Shown one piece after another: positions 1-6,504 of a DNA stretch of 6,595 nt (position 1 is its first letter; every line of letters begins with the position of its first letter). The translations under genes were made by a program, and so were the position numbers. The notes beneath the pieces were generated by a model. That model saw only the letters and a program-made list of their open reading frames with translations. It was not told the DNA's origin and did no database searches. Location of the stretch: positions 1 through 6,595 of the forward strand of contig CAMNDR010000055.1 in NCBI GenBank assembly GCA_946535685.1, given 5' to 3'. The stretch comes from an uncultured Clostridia bacterium. GTDB taxonomy: Bacteria > Bacillota > Clostridia > Oscillospirales > Ruminococcaceae.

Positions 1-40
1 TTATACCAGATCTTTGGGTGTTTGTCGACTGCTCTGTCAG

Positions 41-46
41 TATAAC
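41..46 (+). promoter_or_regulatory. Possible -10 box upstream of the dockerin protein
   Basis: TATAAC matches the -10 consensus at five of six positions and lies about 55 nt before the chosen start codon. No convincing -35 box is seen at 16-18 nt spacing; the bases there are T-rich but do not resemble TTGACA. A second candidate, TATACC at 71-76, is no better supported. The real promoter may lie before the window. Confidence 0.22.
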
Positions 47-83
47 ATATCAAAAGTGTACCATTGGGGTATACCTTGTTTTT

Positions 84-91
84 GAAAGGGG
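84..91 (+). promoter_or_regulatory. Ribosome binding site of the dockerin protein
   Basis: The string GAAAGGGG is the only purine-rich Shine-Dalgarno-like site before the first gene. It lies 1 nt before an ATG at 93, 4 nt before an ATG at 96 and 10 nt before an ATG at 102. The first spacing is too short. The last gives a compact signal peptide starting Met-Leu-Lys-Asn-Lys, so 102 is preferred and 96 is the alternative. The reading frame is open back to position 18, but those residues do not resemble a signal peptide and have no ribosome binding site. Confidence 0.55.
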
Positions 92-101
92 AATGATGAT
101 T

Positions 102-3044
102 ATGTTGAAAAACAAACTAAAGCGCTGGCTTTCCGCTGCTGTTTCAGCTGTGATGATGTGCGGTATGGCAGGGCTGCTGCCTAATGTGCTGAACGATGAT
201 TCTTCGTATAAGCTGACAGCAGAAGCGGCCGGTGGCGCTTCCATTGAAGACGTGATGAATAAATACCCTCATTTCAAATTCTGGAACCATGTCGGCGGCA
301 AAAACAATCCGGACGGATACAGTGATTACCCGTGTACACATCATGGAAAGTGTAATTATAGCGTGGATAACGGCTGCGACTGCAATCGGTTTGACGGTGC
401 AATCCAATGCTATGGTTTTGCGCTGAAAGTTGCATACGATATTTACGGTGAAAGTGCACGATACTGGAAAAAAGACAAGGATATATCAACACTAAAGGCG
501 GGAGATATTTGCCGGATCAACGGCGACGATGGAACAGGAAACAAAGGACACAGCATTATTATCATTAAAGTTGACGGCCAAAATGTATCTTACGGCGACT
601 GCAATGGCACTGGAGTTTTTATAAATGGTAAAGAATCTCTTACGCCCGAAAGATCATGCCGTATCAATTGGAATCGTACTACAACGAAAACGGCACTTTT
701 AGGAAAAATGAGCGGAACGGCTGATGGTGTTTCACATGCACCTTATGAAGCACCATGGATTCATTCTGATCCCACCCCCATCGGTCACGAAATGGATGAG
801 TCAGAGGCTGCCGGACAGACAATCCCGGATGGCGTGTATCACATTATGTCCGCAGCAGATCAGCATTACGGACTAGCTGTCGGCGGAAGTGCAAATACGG
901 CAAATGGCGCAAATGCGTTTATTTGGAATTTCGGAGAGCTTCAAGGCATCATTCCAACGGACACCTGGAAGGTTACATATTTGAATAACGGATTCTATCG
1001 CATTCAGCAAAATGGCGTAAATGTTTCACTTGATGTAAGCGGCGGCGATCAGCACCGCGGAACAAATGTGCAGGTCTATGAGAATCACGATGGCACACCG
1101 GAACAGTGGTCAATCAATAAAACCGCCCATGGATATACCATACAGTCAAGGCGCAGCTCCTATTTTCTTGATTTGGCAGACGGCGCAGCTGTAAACGAAA
1201 ATAACATACAGGTTTGGGAGGGGAATGACTCAAAAGCGCAAAGCTGGTGCTTTGTTCCTTACAATCCCGAGCATACTGTAAAAGACGGAGTGTACAGAAT
1301 ACATAGTGAGATTGACGACGGGTTCGTTCTTGATGCTTCCGGCAATCTTGGCGAATATGCGGATGAGACGAATATCCAGGTATGGAACAGCACCGGTGAC
1401 GATCTCTTTGTTCTCGAATATGCTGACAGCGGCTATTATCGCATCAAGGAACTGGCATCCGGTTTGTATGTTGATGTCTGGAATGGGAATGGAGGCGCAG
1501 ATTATGCAAACTGGGGCACAAATATCCAGCTCTTCGGTAAAACCGATGCAAGAGGTCGGTTATGGTCAATCCAGAATATGCACGGCAGCACCTATACACT
1601 GATCAGTAAGCTGAATGGCTATGCGCTTGATCTGGAAGACGGTAAATGTGTAAATGGGCAGAATGTTTCGATGCATACACTTAATTCACCTACTGCCAGC
1701 CCTGCGCAGCGCTGGACGCTGGAACCCGTTACATTGCAGTCCATCAAAATCGCACAGAAGCCCGATAAGACCAACTATTTTATTGACGAAAAGCTGAACC
1801 CTGCGGGAATCATCGTAAATGCTGTGTATTCCGGCAATTATTCCTTCAAAATCGCAAAGGGTCTGACATACGACTATGATTTCAGTACAACCGGAGAAAA
1901 AACGGTCAAGGTATCTTATAAGATCAACGGAAAAACACTGACGGATTCTTTCAAGGTCACGGTCAGCGATATCGACTTCAAGGGCAGCGGCACAGAGGCT
2001 GATCCCTACCTGATCGAAAATAAATCCGACCTTGAAAAAATGCGCGACCTTGTCAACAGCGAGGACTACGCCCCCGCATTTAAATCCTGCTATTATTTGC
2101 AGACAGCGGATATTGACTTGGATAACGAAAAATGGACGCCGATCGGCAAGGCGTGGCTGAGCGGTGAACAGAGCGCCGCCCTGCGGTTCCTGGGACATTA
2201 TGACGGCGGTCAGCACTGGATCCACGGCCTGAATGTGAATGAAACTACGAAATTCGTCGGACTGTTCGGCTGTGTGGCCTCCGGATCTGTGGAGAATCTC
2301 GCGGTTGACGGCAATGTTTCCGGCGCAGTTTATTCAGTCGGCGGAATCGTCGGTGAGATCCAGGACGGTACGGTCAGCGACTGCTGCTTCATCGGCAATG
2401 TAACAGGCAGCGTGGCTGTCGGCGGTGTTGCCGGTTATATCTGGCAGAAAGGCACCGTGAAAAACAGCTACCATATCGGCACAGTGAAAGCAGATGATGC
2501 ACACAGTGCAGGCGGTGTTGTCGGCAGAATCCAGTCGAATGAGGTGCAGAGCGCCGTCTGCACCGTTGAGAACTGCTATCATGTCGGAAAAATGGATCCG
2601 GCACAAAGTCTTGCAAATACCATCGTCGGATATATTGACAGGGCAGCAACTGATGTCGGCCAGAAAATCCATCTGAAAAACTGCTACGGTTTATCCTCGG
2701 ACGGCGCGCTGTGCGCAGGTGACAATCCCGACACAAACACCGCACAGGCAGTCAAGGAATCAGTCCTGAAGCTGATGGCTCCAACTCTGGGCGATTCCTT
2801 TGTGAAGAATTCCGACACCAAATATCTGGAAGGCTATCCGGTTTTCCCGTGGCAGACAAGGCTTGCGGGCGATGTCAATGCAGACGGTTCATTCAATATC
2901 GCCGATGCAGTTCTGATTCACAAATGGCTTGTAACGATTCCTGATGTCAAGCTTGCAAAATGGGAAGCAGGCGATATGAATGGGGACGGAGAGCTGAATG
3001 TCCGGGATCTGAGTCTGATGAAGCAGGCGCTTCTTAAACAGTAA
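102..3044 (+). CDS. Secreted dockerin protein: Cys/His peptidase-like domain, two ricin-type trefoils, Ig-like domain, GLUG repeats
   Basis: A 980-residue exported protein; no single known gene is recognised. Residues 1-43 are a signal peptide: basic start, hydrophobic core about 11-30, probable cleavage after Ala-Glu-Ala-Ala (40-43). Residues 46-200 resemble a CHAP/NlpC-P60-like cysteine peptidase or amidase, with Cys103 in a QCxGFA motif, His150 in GHSIIII and Asp166 as possible third residue, preceded by Cys78, 84, 92 and 94. Two ricin-type beta-trefoils follow (about 241-388 and 394-542); their Q/x-x-W marks include Trp289, 336, 382, 488 and 538. Residues 545-622 look like a bacterial Ig-like (Big_3-type) domain, and about 624-865 carry GLUG repeats (VGGIVG, VGGVAG, AGGVVG), probably beta-helical. 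A dockerin closes the protein (922-978), with calcium loops D924-x-N-x-D-G-x-x-N-x-x-D935 and D958-x-N-x-D-G-x-x-N-x-x-D969. It should attach to a cohesin and bind glycan. Whether it cuts peptidoglycan, protein or another amide is unknown. The dockerin and trefoil calls are firm; catalysis is inferred. Confidence 0.9.
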   Translation: MLKNKLKRWLSAAVSAVMMCGMAGLLPNVLNDDSSYKLTAEAAGGASIEDVMNKYPHFKFWNHVGGKNNPDGYSDYPCTHHGKCNYSVDNGCDCNRFDGAIQCYGFALKVAYDIYGESARYWKKDKDISTLKAGDICRINGDDGTGNKGHSIIIIKVDGQNVSYGDCNGTGVFINGKESLTPERSCRINWNRTTTKTALLGKMSGTADGVSHAPYEAPWIHSDPTPIGHEMDESEAAGQTIPDGVYHIMSAADQHYGLAVGGSANTANGANAFIWNFGELQGIIPTDTWKVTYLNNGFYRIQQNGVNVSLDVSGGDQHRGTNVQVYENHDGTPEQWSINKTAHGYTIQSRRSSYFLDLADGAAVNENNIQVWEGNDSKAQSWCFVPYNPEHTVKDGVYRIHSEIDDGFVLDASGNLGEYADETNIQVWNSTGDDLFVLEYADSGYYRIKELASGLYVDVWNGNGGADYANWGTNIQLFGKTDARGRLWSIQNMHGSTYTLISKLNGYALDLEDGKCVNGQNVSMHTLNSPTASPAQRWTLEPVTLQSIKIAQKPDKTNYFIDEKLNPAGIIVNAVYSGNYSFKIAKGLTYDYDFSTTGEKTVKVSYKINGKTLTDSFKVTVSDIDFKGSGTEADPYLIENKSDLEKMRDLVNSEDYAPAFKSCYYLQTADIDLDNEKWTPIGKAWLSGEQSAALRFLGHYDGGQHWIHGLNVNETTKFVGLFGCVASGSVENLAVDGNVSGAVYSVGGIVGEIQDGTVSDCCFIGNVTGSVAVGGVAGYIWQKGTVKNSYHIGTVKADDAHSAGGVVGRIQSNEVQSAVCTVENCYHVGKMDPAQSLANTIVGYIDRAATDVGQKIHLKNCYGLSSDGALCAGDNPDTNTAQAVKESVLKLMAPTLGDSFVKNSDTKYLEGYPVFPWQTRLAGDVNADGSFNIADAVLIHKWLVTIPDVKLAKWEAGDMNGDGELNVRDLSLMKQALLKQ

Positions 3045-3080
3045 GGGCACTCTGTCCGCACGAAAAATCAGACCAAAAGA

Positions 3081-3113
3081 ACACCCCCGCAGTGGATGAT
3101 TCTGCGGGGGTGT
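3081..3113. terminator. Bidirectional rho-independent terminator between convergent genes
   Basis: A perfect 12-bp stem (arms 3081-3092 and 3102-3113, core CCCCCGC/GCGGGGG) encloses a 9-nt loop. On the + strand it is followed by CAGCTTTTGTTCTATTTT. On the - strand it is followed by TCTTTTGGTC and then a run of five T. It starts 36 nt after the dockerin gene's stop and ends 11 nt beyond the coaX stop, so it can serve both converging transcripts. Confidence 0.85.
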
Positions 3114-3124
3114 CAGCTTTTGTT

Positions 3125-3937
3125 CTATTTTGATCTCTCCGCTTCGGAGCCGGATGCTTTCTTTGAATTTTCCGCTGTATTGCGCTGATAGATCAGCATC
3201 AGTCCCCGGAGCAGCAGATGCTCGTCATGAATGATCTTCCGCCGGCAGAACGGGATGATGCGCGGTGCATTGCCGCCGGTCGCAACGACCGTACACGGCT
3301 GCCCCAGTTCCTCCTCAATGCGGGCGGTCACGCCGTCGATCGCGCAGGCGGTGCTGTATATGATCCCGCTTTTCAGGCAGTCAACGGTATTCGCCGCAAT
3401 GAGCTTTTTCGGCGGCTCCAGTGAGATCTCCGGCAGCTGTGCGGCGCGTCCCGTAAGGGAATCCAGCGCAACGCGCACACCGGGAATGATGAGCCCGCCG
3501 ATGAATGTTTTGTTTGCATCGACAACGGAGATCGTTGTCGCGGTGCCCATATCGACAGTGATGACCGGACAGGGATAATAATGCGATGCAGCAGCGGCAT
3601 CTGCGACACGGTCACTGCCGAGCGCCGCGGGATTGTCCACATGGATCTTCAGGCCGGTCTTAACGCCTGCACCGAGGATCAGCGGCTCCTTTCCGGTCGT
3701 CCGGAGGATCGAGCTGCGGACGGTCTGCGTGACGGGCGGCACGACGGAAGAAATAATGCATCCGTCGAAATCCCGGAAGTCCATGCCGTTCAGTTCAAGG
3801 ACAGTGCGGATCAGGACGATATATTCCAGATCGGTCGAGAGCCGTTCTGTTGACATCCGCTCCATGAAGATGATCCTGTCATCCTCAAAGCTGCTGACAA
3901 CGATATTTGTATTGCCGATATCGACAGCGAGAACCAT
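3125..3937 (-). CDS. coaX: Type III pantothenate kinase (CoaX)
   Basis: Cytosolic enzyme that phosphorylates pantothenate with ATP, the first step of coenzyme A synthesis. The 270 residues show the type III family's ASKHA-fold motifs: DIGNTN at 6-11 (phosphate binding, Asp6), GSDR at 107-110 with Asp109 in the place of the catalytic base, VDMGTAT at 128-134 (Asp129), IGGLIIPG at 146-153, NTVDCLKSG at 183-191 and TGGNA at 220-224. GADR is the commoner form of the second motif, so Ser108 is a mild variation. The protein is slightly longer than usual because of a charged tail after about residue 252. The start follows GGAG (3949-3946) by 8 nt; that site lies inside the end of the upstream transporter gene, whose stop is only 3 nt away, so the two are probably translationally coupled. 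Type III kinases are known to resist CoA feedback inhibition and to need a monovalent cation; neither can be read here directly. Confidence 0.96.
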   Translation of the reverse strand: MVLAVDIGNTNIVVSSFEDDRIIFMERMSTERLSTDLEYIVLIRTVLELNGMDFRDFDGCIISSVVPPVTQTVRSSILRTTGKEPLILGAGVKTGLKIHVDNPAALGSDRVADAAAASHYYPCPVITVDMGTATTISVVDANKTFIGGLIIPGVRVALDSLTGRAAQLPEISLEPPKKLIAANTVDCLKSGIIYSTACAIDGVTARIEEELGQPCTVVATGGNAPRIIPFCRRKIIHDEHLLLRGLMLIYQRNTAENSKKASGSEAERSK

Positions 3938-3940
3938 ATT

Positions 3941-4582
3941 TTACGCTCCGTTGGATTTTTTCAGCGGGAGAATATGCGATGCATAGAGCGCGGTGCCGAC
4001 GCCGCCGCTGACGATCGTGGAGACGATCATTTCGACAACGGCATTGAAGCCGACAAATGCGCAGATAAACAGGAATGTGCCGCTGAGCGTCTGTTCCTGA
4101 CCGAATTTTTCATAGAGTCCCTGCACATATTCGGTTTTACCGAAGAGCAGGACGAGCGAGGTCATGAAGAAGGCCGTGTTGAGAAATGCGGAGCAGAAGC
4201 CCGTGATGAAGCTCGACGCTTTTCCGCCGATCTTATTTGTGAGCGCCTGATGCAGCAGGCCGATCAGCAGGCCGTCCAGCGCACGCGGAACAAACCGCTG
4301 TACGAATGCGAGGAACGGATTGATGTCGAACAGGATGGCACCCATGCCGCTCGGCACACCGATGCCGATGCACTGCAAAAAGCTCAGCAGGCCGAATACG
4401 GATCCCATGGCGAGGCCGCCTACAGGTCCGAGTGCGATCGCCGCGATCGCGACAGGGATGATGTTGAGCGTGATCGAGAGCGGCCCGATCGGAATGGTGC
4501 CGATCGGCGTGAATGAGAACAGCAGCAGGACTGCGGTCATCAGACCGAGGATCACGATCGCTTTGGTTTTGGTGTTTTTCAT
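3941..4582 (-). CDS. ECF transporter substrate-binding (S) component, probably pantothenate-specific (PanT-like)
   Basis: A 213-residue integral membrane protein with about six hydrophobic segments (roughly 7-25, 37-51, 53-72, 83-112, 124-147 and 167-193). The stretch TPIGTIPIGPLSITL (25-39), followed by IIPVAI and LGPVGG...FGLLSF, is typical of the pantothenate-type ECF S-component family (COG4684-like). The family captures a vitamin at the membrane and is powered by a shared EcfA/EcfA'/EcfT module; those genes are not in the window, as usual for group II systems. The substrate is inferred mainly from the coaX gene starting 3 nt downstream, which would phosphorylate imported pantothenate. 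The start is well supported: AAGGAGG at 4599-4593 lies 10 nt before the ATG, and a strong promoter lies about 55 nt upstream. The transporter class is confident. Another vitamin, such as folate, cannot be excluded from sequence alone. Confidence 0.88.
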   Translation of the reverse strand: MKNTKTKAIVILGLMTAVLLLFSFTPIGTIPIGPLSITLNIIPVAIAAIALGPVGGLAMGSVFGLLSFLQCIGIGVPSGMGAILFDINPFLAFVQRFVPRALDGLLIGLLHQALTNKIGGKASSFITGFCSAFLNTAFFMTSLVLLFGKTEYVQGLYEKFGQEQTLSGTFLFICAFVGFNAVVEMIVSTIVSGGVGTALYASHILPLKKSNGA

Positions 4583-4641
4583 TTTTAAGATTCCTCCTTG
4601 TTGTTATCATTCCCCTTACGGGGATACAATACAGCAACATC

Positions 4642-4670
4642 ATTATAGCGCAAAAAAAAGCAAATGTAAA
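4642..4670 (-). promoter_or_regulatory. Sigma-A-type promoter of the pantothenate salvage operon
   Basis: On the - strand, TTTACA (4670-4665) and TATAAT (4647-4642) are separated by exactly 17 nt, one mismatch from full consensus. The spacer carries a run of eight T. Transcription should start near 4635, giving a leader of about 53 nt. That leader holds a small CCCC-GTAA-GGGG hairpin (4612-4623) and then the AAGGAGG ribosome binding site (4599-4593). It is too short for a known vitamin riboswitch. Confidence 0.85.
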
Positions 4671-4675
4671 CAGTT

Positions 4676-4702
4676 TCCGGCAGATTCGTCAAAACTGCCG
4701 GA
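4676..4702. repeat. Inverted repeat just upstream of the pantothenate operon -35 box
   Basis: The arms TCCGGCAG (4676-4683) and CTGCCGGA (4695-4702) are perfect 8-bp complements around an 11-nt spacer. The repeat ends 5 bp from the -35 box at 4665-4670. No T-run follows on either strand, so it is a poor terminator; its place fits a binding site for a regulator. That role is inferred from position only. Confidence 0.55.
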
Positions 4703-4953
4703 TTCCCGCATCAAACCCAAATGCGATTTTATATATTCGGTCATGCAAAAGCATACCTGAGTGAATAGGGTGGGGGATGATTATAGGATAAAGAGACCTC
4801 CGCTTCACGGATGCTATTTTAGAATGGGGGCTTCTATCGCAGCTTTGGAAGGCGTTCCGGATAACGCACAGGTCACTGTTCAAAAGCCGCGAACAGCGGC
4901 GTGTGTTTGTGAAATTCAGTCTGTGAGCGTGACCGTGCCTTTAGCATAACGGC
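4703..4953. other. Intergenic stretch without a convincing gene
   Basis: Between the pantothenate operon promoter and the gdhA terminator I see no gene I can support. A GTG-started frame on the + strand (4761-4949, 62 codons) ends with the peptide VTVPLA just before the hairpins at 4954-5004. It has no ribosome binding site at the GTG or at the internal ATG at 4824, and I recognise no family. A short GCCGC/GCGGC hairpin sits at 4886-4900. The stretch could be a decayed gene end, an untranslated RNA or plain spacer. Confidence 0.4.
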
Positions 4954-4970
4954 TGTCGGCACTGCCGACA
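4954..4970. repeat. 17-nt palindrome next to the gdhA terminator
   Basis: TGTCGGCA and TGCCGACA are perfect 8-bp arms around a single C. With only one central base it cannot fold as a tight RNA hairpin without opening a pair or two, so it may be either a protein-binding palindrome or a second structure after the terminator. It directly abuts the terminator stem that begins at 4971. Confidence 0.6.
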
Positions 4971-5004
4971 AAAGCAGATGCGGGATCGCTCCCGCATCTG
5001 CTTT
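4971..5004 (-). terminator. Rho-independent terminator of gdhA
   Basis: A perfect 15-bp stem (4971-4985 with 4990-5004) closes a 4-nt loop. It begins 24 nt past the gdhA stop. Read on the - strand, the stem ends in CTGCTTT and the next base is T, giving a short T-run. The other arm starts AAAGCAG, so the + strand also ends in CTGCTTT and the hairpin could stop transcription from either side. Confidence 0.87.
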
Positions 5005-5028
5005 GTTTGCTATTCGGTTTCAGTGAAA

Positions 5029-6384
5029 TCAGACACAGCCCTGTGCCTTCATAGCCTCTGCAACCTTCAGGAAGCCTGCGATGTTTGCACCTGCAACCAG
5101 GTCATCGCCGAGACCGTATGCGTTTGCAGCCTCGATGGAAGCCTTGAAGATGTTTGCCATGATGCCCTTCAGCTTTGCATCAACTTCTTCAGCAGTCCAG
5201 CTCAGACGCTCGCTGTTCTGGGACATTTCCAGACCGGAAACTGCAACGCCGCCTGCGTTGACAGCCTTGGACGGCGCAACGATGACGCCTGCTTCCTTCA
5301 GCAGAGCGATCGCCTCGTTGGTGGTCGGCATATTTGCGACCTCAACATAGTACTTCACGCCGTTTGCGATAATCTGCTTTGCTTCCTCAACGCCGACCTC
5401 GTTCTGCGTTGCGCACGGCATGAGGATATCAGCCTTGACGCCCCACGGCTTCTGGCCTGCGAAGAACTGTGCAGTCGGGAACTTGTCAGCATAGTCCTGT
5501 GCGCGGTTGCGGCAGGAAGCTCTCATCTCGAGCAGATAATCGACCTTCTCATCCGTGGAGATGCCGTCCGGATCATAGATGTAGCCGTCCGGACCGGAGA
5601 TCGTGACGACCTTGCCGCCGAGCTCGTTGACCTTCTTGATGGTGCCCCATGCAACATTGCCGAAGCCGGAAACTGCGAAGGTCTTGCCCTTGATCTCATC
5701 CTTGAAGTAGTCGAGCATATTCTGGACATAGTAGACAGCGCCGTAGCCGGTTGCCTCCGGACGGATCAGGGAGCCGCCGTACGGAATGCCCTTACCGGTC
5801 AGAACGCCGGTGAACTCATTCTGGATTCTCTTGTACTGGCCGAACAGATAGCCGATCTCACGCGCACCGACACCGATGTCGCCTGCCGGAACGTCGAGGT
5901 TCGGGCCGATGTGACGGTAGAGCTCAGTCATGAAGCTCTGGCAGAAACGCATGACCTCTGCATCGGACTTGCCCTGCGGATCGAAGTCGGAACCGCCCTT
6001 GCCGCCGCCCATCGGGAGGGAGGTCAGGGAGTTCTTGAAGGTCTGCTCGAAGCCGAGGAACTTGATGATGCCGATGTAAACATTCTTTGCGAAGCGGAGA
6101 CCGCCCTTGTACGGGCCGATCGCGGAGTTGAACTGGACGCGGAAGCCGCGGTTGACCTGCTGCTTGCCGTTGTCGTCGATCCACGGAACACGGAAGATGA
6201 TCTGACGCTCCGGCTCGACCATGCGCTCGATCACGCCTGCCTCGACCAGATCAGGTCTCTTTTCAACAACCGGCTCCAGAGTGCTGAGCACTTCTGCGAC
6301 GGTCTGGAGGAATTCCGGCTCGTTCGGGTTGCGCTTTTCAACCTGCTCGTAGACGGACTTGAGGTATGCATTCTTCAATTCCAT
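5029..6384 (-). CDS. gdhA: Glutamate dehydrogenase (hexameric, small-subunit type)
   Basis: Cytosolic enzyme for reversible reductive amination of 2-oxoglutarate with ammonia to glutamate, a main ammonia-assimilation route in gut and rumen anaerobes. The 451 residues match the usual roughly 450-residue hexameric family along the full length. Substrate-site residues are all present: Lys93 in PYKGGLRF, Lys117 in FKNSL, Lys129 in GGGKGGSDFD, Asp169 in PAGDIGVG (catalytic aspartate) and Ser384 in GGVAVSGLEMSQ. They align with Lys89, Lys113, Lys125, Asp165 and Ser380 of the Clostridium symbiosum enzyme as I recall it. The dinucleotide-binding loop is GFGNVAWG (240-247). Cofactor choice is unsettled: Phe241, Pro265 and Asp266 resemble the NAD-type clostridial pocket. 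The start is set by AAGGAG (6399-6394), 9 nt before the ATG; the frame stays open further upstream but only through promoter DNA. Codon use is strongly biased, as in highly expressed genes. It forms a single-gene unit with its own promoter and terminator. Confidence 0.98.
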   Translation of the reverse strand: MELKNAYLKSVYEQVEKRNPNEPEFLQTVAEVLSTLEPVVEKRPDLVEAGVIERMVEPERQIIFRVPWIDDNGKQQVNRGFRVQFNSAIGPYKGGLRFAKNVYIGIIKFLGFEQTFKNSLTSLPMGGGKGGSDFDPQGKSDAEVMRFCQSFMTELYRHIGPNLDVPAGDIGVGAREIGYLFGQYKRIQNEFTGVLTGKGIPYGGSLIRPEATGYGAVYYVQNMLDYFKDEIKGKTFAVSGFGNVAWGTIKKVNELGGKVVTISGPDGYIYDPDGISTDEKVDYLLEMRASCRNRAQDYADKFPTAQFFAGQKPWGVKADILMPCATQNEVGVEEAKQIIANGVKYYVEVANMPTTNEAIALLKEAGVIVAPSKAVNAGGVAVSGLEMSQNSERLSWTAEEVDAKLKGIMANIFKASIEAANAYGLGDDLVAGANIAGFLKVAEAMKAQGCV

Positions 6385-6436
6385 TTTACAAATCTCCTTA
6401 CAAAATAGCGTTTCGGACACAGTTTTGTCCTCTATC

Positions 6437-6465
6437 ATTATACTGCATTTTGCACAGAATGAAAA
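6437..6465 (-). promoter_or_regulatory. Proximal promoter of gdhA
   Basis: On the - strand, TTTTCA (6465-6460, four of six consensus bases) and TATAAT (6442-6437) are spaced 17 nt apart. Transcription would start near 6430, giving a leader of about 46 nt with AAGGAG at its end. The spacer contains TGCA-AAA-TGCA (6454-6444). Near the start point is an inverted repeat, GGACA/TGTCC (6415-6419 and 6426-6430). Either could be an operator, but I recognise no known regulator's site. Confidence 0.75.
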
Positions 6466-6504
6466 TGTTCTATTGTATCCTATATGATTCCGAAAATATC
6501 CTGA

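Noticed and set aside
18..101. Upstream extension of the dockerin protein to a start at 18
   Set aside because: The added 28 residues would precede a normal signal peptide, contain likely promoter DNA, and lack a ribosome binding site.
1686..2225. A 179-codon open frame on the - strand inside the dockerin protein gene
   Set aside because: It has no ribosome binding site or recognisable motif, while the + strand shows clear Ig-like and GLUG domains through the same DNA.
2290..2530. DNA-level tandem repeat across the GLUG region
   Set aside because: The periodicity is at the protein level (VGGIVG-type motifs). The DNA copies are too diverged to be a nucleotide repeat or an array.
3974..4516. 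A 180-codon open frame on the + strand opposite the ECF transporter gene
   Set aside because: Its product is a skewed Arg/Asp/Glu/Ala-rich string, a shadow of the hydrophobic transporter's codons, with no start signals.
4583..4641. A riboswitch in the leader of the pantothenate operon
   Set aside because: The leader is only about 50 nt with one 4-bp to 5-bp hairpin, too small for any known metabolite-binding aptamer plus switch.
4978..6408. A 476-codon open frame on the + strand opposite gdhA
   Set aside because: It is the mirror of gdhA's strong codon bias. It has no ribosome binding site, begins within the gdhA terminator, yields a low-complexity Leu/Asp/Ala/Val-rich product, and gdhA is unambiguous on the other strand.
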